Positions 56,101 to 61,595 of a DNA stretch of 64,000 bases are shown piece after piece. A model generated the notes under the pieces. It was not told where the DNA came from. It was given only the letters and a program-made list of their open reading frames with translations, and did not search any database. The position numbers and the translations under genes were made by a program. This DNA comes from Ferruginibacter sp. HRS2-29 (GTDB lineage Bacteria > Bacteroidota > Bacteroidia > Chitinophagales > Chitinophagaceae), in contig NZ_RJUB01000125.1 in the NCBI RefSeq assembly GCF_024343615.1, positions 62,001-126,000 on the forward strand. The letters are read 5' to 3'. The first letter of the stretch is position 1. Each line of letters begins with the position of its first letter.

Positions 56101-58927
56101 CCGATTGTGTGCTGTTTCCGGAAGTCAGGGAAATAGTTTGTGCGTTTACCGTAATGTTCACCACAGTTCCTGAAGACACACCGCAGCTATTGGTAGCCGT
56201 GATGGTGTAATTGGCCGCAGCGCTCGCCGCAGTTGGTGTGCCCGATATGGTCCCGTTGGCGGTATTGAAGCTGAGGCCGGCAGGCAATGCAGGACTGATA
56301 GCATAAGAAGTGGACGCGCCCCCTGAATTGGTAGCGGTATTATTAGCGATGGTTACATTTAAACAATACACCGCAGTTGGCGCGCTGTAGGTCAATGAAG
56401 CTACAGTGGTAACAGTGATGTTCACCGCCCTCGTCGTAAATCCACAACTATTGGTAGCGGTAACTGTGTAATTCGCGGCAGCAGACAGTACAGTCGGCGT
56501 TCCTGAAATAACACCGGTATTTACATCGAGGCTTAATCCTGCAGGCAGGGCCGGACTGACACTGTAACTTGTTGGTGCGCCACCGGTGCTGGATGGTGTG
56601 TTATTGGTAATGAGTGTATTCTGACAATATACAGCGGTGTTGCCGCTATAGTTCAATGCAGTGGGTGCCGCAGGAGAGATAGTGATATTCACTACTGCCT
56701 GCTGGCTTCCGCAGGTATTGCTGCCTGTGATGGTATAATTGGCTGCAGCAGTTGCAGCAGTGGGCGTGCCGCTGATAGCACCTGTTGTAGCATTGATGCT
56801 TAATCCCGCAGGCAATGCCGGCGATACACTATAGTTTGTTGGTGCACCACCGGTAAATGAAACATTGTTTGCGGTGATAGCAACATTCGGACAATAGACA
56901 GCTGTAGTGGTTGCATAGCTGATAGAAAGTGGCGGCGTGGTTACAGTAATGTTGATCACCCTTGGAGCAGAACCGCAACTGTTTGAGGCAGTCACCGTAT
57001 AATTTGTTGCCGGAGATGCGCCTAATGGTGTACCGGAGATCACCCCGGTTGATGGATCAAGGCTAAGACCTGATGGCAATGCGGGAGTAACAGAATAGCC
57101 AGTTGCAGCACCACCTGAATTCGATGGCGTATTATTGGTAATAGCTGTACCTACACAATAGCTGGGAGTGAGTTCGGCATAACTTAAACCCGTTGGCGCT
57201 GCCGGTAAAATGGTAATATTTACATTTACCGGAAAGCTTCCACAAGCATTGGTGGCTGTAACGGTATAGTCTGCTGCCGGGGTTGTTGTTGTAGGGTTTC
57301 CGCTGATAACACCGGTGCTGGTATTTAAAGTTAACCCGTTTGGTAAAGCCGGGGATACGCTGTAGCTGGCAGGAGTACCTCCTCCAACGATGGGGTTGTT
57401 AGCAGTGATGGCTGCCCCGGGGCAATATACCGCAGGATTTGAAGCGTATGTCAATGAAGTGATCGAAGTTGCAAGACTGACCGTTACGTCGAGCCTTGTA
57501 GCACTTTCGCAACCACTGCCGTTTGTTTGTGTTGCAAAATAATGCGCACCATCTACCAATGGTGTGGAAGTTGCCAAAGCAGTACCTCCCGACGCTGCAG
57601 CGTACCATTTTATAGTAGTTCCCGTAGCCACCAGATTGGCAACTGTGGGAGCTGACGCCCCGCAAAATGATTGCACAGTATTGCCTCCCGGTGTGGCCGG
57701 TGCGGCAATGATCGTCTGAGCCGGAGAAGTGAATTTGACATTTCCCGGGCCAACACCGCCTGCATTATCACCGAACCATGAAACACCTTCGTACACTACA
57801 TCGAAGATGAGGTTATTAGATCCGGCAGCAAGTGTTGTTGTATATCCTGCACCGGCATTATTAGAAGCGGTGATCGGTAAAGTAATCGTTGCGGATGCGC
57901 CGGGAGCGAGATTTCCAGCGCCTACCCGAACATGATAATCTGTCCAGTTAGCTCCATTCGTATTCCATTTCACACCTACCCTTATATTAGGATAGCCACC
58001 TGTTCCGTCTGTCCAGGTTGCTGTACCTGTGTTGGTGATCAGTACGGACACGTTCCTGGTTTCACCTGCACACCAATTGGCGGAACCTCCGCCATTAAAT
58101 GAGCTGATCGTTGCCTTATATGTCAACGCTGCATAAGTTATTTTCACCTGGCCATTGCCACCATTGCCGCCGCGATAATCTGTAGCATCATTAGCATTCC
58201 TGCCTCCGCTTCCACCAGCACCAGGTGCACTACCATTATTACCGTTCCCATCATTTGCTGAACCACGGCCGGTTGCCCCTGCAATTCCTGGATCAGCTGG
58301 TGTACCGGCAGCCCCGGCCGTACCTCCGGTTACAACCCCGCCATTTCCCCCGTTTCCACCGGCGCCTGCACTACCGCCCCCGCCTCCGCTGGATGCCGAA
58401 CTTGCATTTGTAGCCGTTCCGCCATTACCCCCATAAAAAGTTATTTGAGAAGTGCCTGTAACAATATTGCCTGTGTTGGCAGTGTTACCACCAGCACCGA
58501 AACTGGCGCCTACAGCGCCACCTCCACCACCGATTGCACTATATAATGTAGCACCGCCCCCGCTCACACTGAAAGAAGAAGCTCCACCAGCGGTTCCGGT
58601 CGCATTAAGCGCTCCTGTACCGCCAGTACCAACAACCACAGTGTAAGTTGCACCGGGAATAACAGCCATAGTACCTCTTACAAAAGAGCCCCCTTCGCCA
58701 CCGCCACCGGCACGTGTAAGACCATTAACGCCGCCGCCGGCACCACCGGCACCCCATGCAGAAACATTAATGGAAAAAACTCCCACCGGCACTGTAAAAG
58801 TGTATGTACCGGGTGTGGCAAAGGTTTGAGTCTGGGCAAAAAGCGCAGAGCATGGCAACAATAAAAGACCTAGTACGAACAACAGGCTTTGTATGTTTCT
58901 AAAAACGGAGAAGTAAACTTTCTTCAT
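50177..58927 (-). CDS. Giant T9SS surface protein with Gly-rich head and Ig repeats (2916 aa)
   Basis: The signal peptide is residues 1-31 (ALFAQ). Residues 33-270 form a very Gly-rich domain (SGGGGGSAGAGGNGGNGG, GGNGGNGQVKI) of the polyglycine-bundle kind known from surface proteins and ALK-type receptors. Next is an NBR1-like or CARDB domain (285-395, GTATWTDGTGGYPNI). Five tandem putative Ig domains of about 85-90 aa cover 490-940 with SVSPALPAGLSLD and TGVISGTPT motifs (He_PIG, PF05345). Three PKD-like units, an MAM-like domain (1655-1815) and two more Ig-like units follow. A W-x-G...NWCGG module near 2162 begins the shared C-terminal cassette, and the last 85 residues form a T9SS type A sorting domain (ISVYPNPVEGK). 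The role is probably adhesion. The tandem Ig domains suggest a length-adjustable stalk. Confidence 0.9.
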   Translation of the reverse strand: MKKVYFSVFRNIQSLLFVLGLLLLPCSALFAQTQTFATPGTYTFTVPVGVFSINVSAWGAGGAGGGVNGLTRAGGGGEGGSFVRGTMAVIPGATYTVVVGTGGTGALNATGTAGGASSFSVSGGGATLYSAIGGGGGAVGASFGAGGNTANTGNIVTGTSQITFYGGNGGTATNASSASSGGGGGSAGAGGNGGNGGVVTGGTAGAAGTPADPGIAGATGRGSANDGNGNNGSAPGAGGSGGRNANDATDYRGGNGGNGQVKITYAALTYKATISSFNGGGSANWCAGETRNVSVLITNTGTATWTDGTGGYPNIRVGVKWNTNGANWTDYHVRVGAGNLAPGASATITLPITASNNAGAGYTTTLAAGSNNLIFDVVYEGVSWFGDNAGGVGPGNVKFTSPAQTIIAAPATPGGNTVQSFCGASAPTVANLVATGTTIKWYAAASGGTALATSTPLVDGAHYFATQTNGSGCESATRLDVTVSLATSITSLTYASNPAVYCPGAAITANNPIVGGGTPASYSVSPALPNGLTLNTSTGVISGNPTTTTPAADYTVTATNACGSFPVNVNITILPAAPTGLSYAELTPSYCVGTAITNNTPSNSGGAATGYSVTPALPSGLSLDPSTGVISGTPLGASPATNYTVTASNSCGSAPRVINITVTTPPLSISYATTTAVYCPNVAITANNVSFTGGAPTNYSVSPALPAGLSINATTGAISGTPTAATAAANYTITGSNTCGSQQAVVNITISPAAPTALNYSGNTAVYCQNTLITNNTPSSTGGAPTSYSVSPALPAGLSLDVNTGVISGTPTVLSAAANYTVTATNSCGFTTRAVNITVTTVASLTYSAPTAVYCLNVTIANNTATNSGGASTSYAISPALPAGLSFNTANGTISGTPTAASAAANYTITATNSCGVSSGTVVNITVNAQTISLTSGNSTQSVCQNAPLVNITYNVGGSAVNASATGLPTGITGSYSAGVFTISGSTNVAAGAYPFTVTTSGTCNAATATGTITVNPLPNNPTTPVNLSICPNGSGNISVSSPSTGSLVVTFNAASQPAETNSAPGNVVATATMPALPTGATMTLATLDYDNLTALSGSWRSDIRLGFSGAVNNSAATGTGAPNSAGTFDYTRAVSLASINPAGGTVNLLYWDNINDRAGADANFNTPSSATLTINYTLPATTVRWYDAATNGTLLGTGNTFNPVGTSVLPNTATPGTYNFYAEAAYATGCGSAARQLVTVTVNPNPSVVITNPPAVCSPATVNLTLAAVTAGSTAGLTYTYWTNAAATTAYGTPTAATNGTYYIKGTTAAGCFDIKPVVVTVNQAATAAAGANTNVCQSSTPGAITLSGSSVGGSATTGQWSIVSGGGTLSNTTFQANAGIATTTYTPAAGFTGTVTLRLTTNNPGTACGPVSDDKLVIVDAAHTVSAGGPDVVCQAGSFTPITLSGATVGGGATRARWSAPVGTFSNNGNPSAYSTTPNTETYLPPSNYTGTITLTLTTESNSSCAVATATRTIVVNQAATVNPGPQNTVCQSATPAAITLTGASFGGAATSATWAIISGGGTLSNTSATTTPATVTYTPAANYTGLVVLSLTATDPDGSGPCSTVSATRTIYVSPAPTITSLTATPATICAGGTTNLVVVAPAPPSATLISDNFNGVLSFIPTGSVTGFNFGSIFTVRNSPYTPPLDGALSSPDNSKYIIADEAVVFSGGTSSQLTSASINTNGYSSLSLAFQYSYDNGGITGSSATVEISRNGGAWTTVQTLGTNSGFANATVDLTTAINVTDLKVRFNYTASSFLVGYSHLALDNVNLTGVVAPLAYAWTASPAGATSGLNAGHAASSAANANITIAPTATTTYTVTQSNGQGCTSTAQVTVTVNQPSVAPAGAAASPQTICLGQSTTLTKTGAGSLGTGATWHWYAGPGFTTPVGTSSAPDASLTVTPSGTTTYYVRAEGGTAPCAANTAAASVTVTVNIPSIAPTGAVATPTTICAGSSSILTQTGGTLGTGATWRWYTDPGFNTLAGSSVAPDASLTVSPSGNTTYYVRAEAGTAPCSTGNTTGASTTVTVNAAATAGIAGATTICAGSSANITITATPNTTVGYQVNGAGPVLTIAVNGTGTATLVTGPLAGTTTYHLVNVGYTATPACTQTVTGSVTITVNPAGTWLGITSNWHDANNWCGGMIPTNATSVNIPVMMPGLFYPVISGPASAHNITTAAGATITLNNTTLDVYGSIISTNGINAIDGHVTFKGSTTQTVAGSMFVAKQIRDLTIDNNVNVTGSDTLKISATLDFGSPAGGRTFAAGTSNVVLLSSLTRTANVPDIGNNAITGTKFTVERFINTGTATVGNPLAHGRTWQLLSVPTNSAQTVNNAWQEGQGANVNGLPGYGTLLNGPGAQGGYDNNSAGTYIKVYYPNIDQWSLGTNPTTTPIATNRGWMTFVLGDRSSTPTQAKPTVLRTTGSLFTGTQPAITIQANKYDVVGNPYPSEIDLRQLILPGSNLTDEVYVWDPSLGAGFGFGRYVTLTKIGSDYEAVPPSPMYPGIVNTIQSGQAFFVKSNGQGPSSVTFTEAAKANANRVVTRGGNGANETMRINLSIGAATATKTLLDGAIAIFDDQYITAVDRFDGLKLINSGENAGFKTAGRSLAVDRRPSPVTADTLYVEMTAMKVQSYSWEVIASNMTRPGRSAWLLDNFLGTRTPLSLEGSTIVNFDVTSAAPSAAANRFSIIFSKVTAPLPVTITSISATRNSDRSIAVKWSVENELNIDRYEVERSADGIHFTGILTAASTNSRNYAKDDLSPLSKDNFYRIKATSVSGQVQYSAIVKVAPVKTISSISVYPNPVEGKIVNLRFTDMPSGNYQLQLANNLGQIVYSGTATVNAMNFVKNITLGKTVTAGSYQLRVVDAAGHATDIQLIIQ

Positions 58928-58966
58928 AAAAAATCAATTATACTGTGACGAATAAGCAAATGATTT

Positions 58967-58978
58967 TTTACAAAGGAT
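58967..58978 (-). promoter_or_regulatory. Shared upstream motif of the 2916-aa gene
   Basis: The minus-strand 12-mer ATCCTTTGTAAA lies 40 bases upstream of this start codon and is identical to the one 78 bases upstream of the secreted protein at the left window edge. It may be part of a Bacteroidota -7 promoter; the TAnn half is not convincing. Confidence 0.25.
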
Positions 58979-59472
58979 GGGAGGATCGAATATGGTTAGC
59001 CCTGGGGCAATGCATGCTACATACGATGAAACTTGATTTCAGGTTTAACAACGGAGAATCTCTTTTTGAAGAGACAAATTGGAAATAAATGGTAAGCGGA
59101 ATGAGACGGTTAGGGACGTTTCAAACTGTAGGTAATTATAAGAGACTGAATTTGGGGGGGCGTTTCGGAGGATAGGTAGGTTAGGCAGCACCGGGAATTC
59201 CCAATCGTTTAGTAAAAATACCCCTAATAAAAGAAAATCAAAATATTTAAGCGTTTTTTTGCGTTTTTGTGGATAACATGTCTCTGTGGAATGCGCTTTG
59301 GGAAAGGGTTTGCGTGCTATCCTGTTGATTTTGACGGGTTTCGAAGCTAAAGGGATAAGAATTAAAATTCAGTAATTACCGGAACCTGAAAGATGAACTT
59401 TCCGGTGATAAGAACAGTATTTCAGTTAGCCCAACGAAGAGATTACTGTATGTGAATGACTGTTCTGAACGA
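58979..59472. other. Intergenic region, nothing recognised
   Basis: The roughly 500 bases between the giant gene and the acetyltransferase hold no credible gene. A 7-bp stem (ACCGGAA / TTCCGGT, 59378-59406) lies about 70 bases after the acetyltransferase stop and could be a weak terminator, but no U-run follows it. Confidence 0.5.
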
Positions 59473-59949
59473 CTATAGCTTCTTTATGAAACGTGCGGGG
59501 TTCCCTGCATAGATGCCCGCCACAGAAATATCTTTTGTCACCACTGCCCCCGCCCCTATCACGGTGTTATCACATATAGTCACGGGCAGTATCGTGGCAT
59601 TTGAACCAATAGAAACATGGTTACCTATAATCGTCTTTTCCCATTTCGACTGATCGCCGCCCGCCGGGCCGCCGGTAGAAAAAACATCATTGATAAACAT
59701 CACCCCATGACCGATAAAACAATCGTCGCCAATGGTTACCAGGCTGCAGATAAAGCTATGCGATTGTACCCGGCAATTGTACCCTATCACCACGCCGGAT
59801 TGTATCTCGCAAAACGGCCCCACAAAACTGTTATCGCCAATGCTGCATCCGTACAGGTTCACCGGCTGCACCACCGTTACGTTCTCTCCAAAAACAACGT
59901 CTTCACGGATGGTGCTTTCTAAAATCCTCGGGGGACGCGTTGTGGCCAT
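59473..59949 (-). CDS. Sugar N-acetyltransferase, WbpD-like left-handed beta-helix
   Basis: This 158-aa acyltransferase is built of hexapeptide repeats across its length (VVIGYNCRVQSHS, IGDDCFIGHGVMF, GNHVSIGSNATILP, VIGAGAVVTKDI), the left-handed parallel beta-helix of WbpD/WlbB and WxcM-N-type enzymes. By analogy it would acetylate the 3-amino group of a UDP-2-acetamido-3-amino-uronic acid, using acetyl-CoA, in the cytoplasm. The C-terminal GNPARFIKKL is the typical end. The gene lies 157 bases after the WbpB-like oxidase, and the pair fits successive steps of the same pathway; the WbpE aminotransferase that should act between them is not in the window. The length is slightly short for WbpD (around 190 aa), so related QdtC-type specificity cannot be excluded. 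Confidence 0.75.
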   Translation of the reverse strand: MATTRPPRILESTIREDVVFGENVTVVQPVNLYGCSIGDNSFVGPFCEIQSGVVIGYNCRVQSHSFICSLVTIGDDCFIGHGVMFINDVFSTGGPAGGDQSKWEKTIIGNHVSIGSNATILPVTICDNTVIGAGAVVTKDISVAGIYAGNPARFIKKL

Positions 59950-60043
59950 TGTTGAATTGATTTATTGTTGATTGTTGTATTGTTCTGTAATAATAGTTTC
60001 CATAACTCCGAGGACCAGACGGTGGTTATCAACCTACTGCGGC

Positions 60044-60107
60044 CTGTCGTCTGTCGTCTGTGGTCGGTGGTCCGTCGTCTATGGCCTGCTGTCTGTCGTC
60101 TGTGGTC
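60044..60107. repeat. Degenerate GTC-rich tandem repeat
   Basis: Between the two sugar genes the plus strand reads as imperfect copies of CTGTCGTCTGTGGTC (for example TGTCGTCTGTCGTCTGTGGT), spanning about 64 bases and ending near the 3' end of the WbpB-like gene. It is a low-complexity repeat with no coding role. Confidence 0.55.
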
Positions 60108-61116
60108 AGCCTTCTATCGCCACCGCATAAATCCTCTCTATCAACTCCACCGTTTTCAATCCTTCCAATCCCGTAGTAGCTATGGCCGCCCCTTCTGTCA
60201 ATACGGCTTGCAGGTTCTGATACACTTTATCATGGTTGCTCATCGAGCCGGTATATTTTCCATATTGATTGGGAGGATTACCGGCAGGAAGATCTTTAAT
60301 TTCGTAATCCCGGATGTTCTGATATTCCAGTTCATTCAGGTATTGCCCGCCTATTTTCACCGTACCATGCTCTCCAAAGATAGTCAGTGAGCCTTCCATA
60401 TTTTTTTCAAAACTATTGACCGAATAATTGATCGTGCCGAGGGCACCGCTGGTAAATTTTAACGTGAGGGCGCCGGTGTCTTCAAATTCAATGACACCCT
60501 GGTGATGAAAATTTCCGGTGAAACCGTTTATTTTTTCCACATCTCCAAACATCCAGTACAGGAGGTCGATGAAATGACTGAACTGCGTGAACAATGTTCC
60601 ACCATCCAGTTCCCTGGTTCCCTTCCAGGAATTAATATAATATTCATCTTCCCTATTCCAGAAACAATTCAGTTGCACGCTGTATATTTCCCCCAGCCTT
60701 CCTTCGTCCAGTATTTTCTTTACAGCTGCCACCGGCGGATTGAATCGGTTCTGCATCACCATCATCAGTTTTTTTCCGGCCATTTCTGCTGCCGTGATCA
60801 TCTGCACGCAATCCGCAGCTTTTATCGCCATCGGTTTTTCACACAATACATGAAAACCCGATCGCAATGCATCGATGCTATGCGCAGCATGCAGGCCATT
60901 GGGGGTACATACCGATACTGTATCCATTTCTATATGCTGCCCCAACATTTCCGCGTGATGGGTATACCATGCCGCACCATATTTCTCTGCCAGGCTTCTT
61001 GCTTTATGCTCATCGATGTCGCATATGGCTACCAGTTTTCCAATACGGCTGATATGTTCCGCATGGCGCTGTGCTATCCTTCCGCAACCGATTATCCCAA
61101 ATTTTAATTCACTCAT
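60106..61116 (-). CDS. UDP-GlcNAcA oxidase-like, WbpB/WlbA family (Gfo/Idh/MocA)
   Basis: This 336-aa NAD-dependent oxidoreductase has a Rossmann N-terminal part with GIIGCGRIAQRH (7-18), ICDID (31-35) and the family EKPM motif (93-96; Lys94 is expected to be catalytic). The C-terminal Gfo/Idh/MocA domain shows QNRFNPPV, NCFWNREDEYY, LDGGTLFTQFSHFIDLLYW (His181, Asp184) and GSLTIFGEHGTVKIGG, very close in pattern to WlbA of Bordetella. The inferred reaction is oxidation of UDP-N-acetylglucosaminuronate to the 3-keto sugar, the first modification step toward 2,3-diacetamido uronic acids. It is co-directional with the WbpD-like gene. The gene symbol is left blank because organism-specific naming is uncertain. 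Confidence 0.85.
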   Translation of the reverse strand: MSELKFGIIGCGRIAQRHAEHISRIGKLVAICDIDEHKARSLAEKYGAAWYTHHAEMLGQHIEMDTVSVCTPNGLHAAHSIDALRSGFHVLCEKPMAIKAADCVQMITAAEMAGKKLMMVMQNRFNPPVAAVKKILDEGRLGEIYSVQLNCFWNREDEYYINSWKGTRELDGGTLFTQFSHFIDLLYWMFGDVEKINGFTGNFHHQGVIEFEDTGALTLKFTSGALGTINYSVNSFEKNMEGSLTIFGEHGTVKIGGQYLNELEYQNIRDYEIKDLPAGNPPNQYGKYTGSMSNHDKVYQNLQAVLTEGAAIATTGLEGLKTVELIERIYAVAIEG

Positions 61117-61595
61117 ATTTCATTAAAGTTAAGCACGAATGCGATAAGGGAAAAATGAATCGCAGATTAAAAAGGAGAAAGGGGATCACAGATTTCAAAG
61201 GGATGAAGGGGATTGCACAGATTACTTTTAACTTCGTAAAAAATAAAAATGCAGTTTGTAAGATGTTGAATTAAATTATGAACTGCATTTTCATTTTGCA
61301 CCAGCAAAAACAATCCGCGTAATTCCCTTCATCTTTTTTTTAATCTGTGGTTCCCTTCCCTCGCATTTCACAACATTCCAAAATAAAAAACAACCTACCC
61401 TGAAAAAATCTGCGAAATCTATTTAATCCCCCATCAACTACGCAGCCCGCGCCACGGGCTCGGGCCTAAAACGAAAAAAATCTGTGAAATCCCTTTAATC
61501 CCTCATCCCGACAACGTCGGGATATCTGCGATTAAAAAGAGGCACCCCAATGGGTGCCTCAATGATTCATGCATATTCTAGGGGACTAATAGGGC
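61117..61595. repeat. Intergenic AATCTGYG repeat family and hairpins
   Basis: This gene-free stretch holds at least four decayed copies of AATCYGYGNAATCCCTT followed by YAATCCCYCATC: reverse strand at 61150-61222, plus strand at about 61310, 61402 and 61477, with a partial copy at 61523. Hairpins AGCCCG/CGGGCT (61444-61460) and ATCCCGAC-AAC-GTCGGGAT (61505-61523) are interspersed. Such repeats are common between genes in this bacterial class; their function is unknown. Confidence 0.6.
61534..61560 (-). terminator. Terminator of the right-edge giant gene
   Basis: GAGGCACCC (61539-61547) and GGGTGCCTC (61552-61560) form a perfect 9-bp stem with loop CAAT, 36 bases after the minus-strand stop, followed on that strand by five T (plus-strand A-run 61534-61538). 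Confidence 0.8.
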
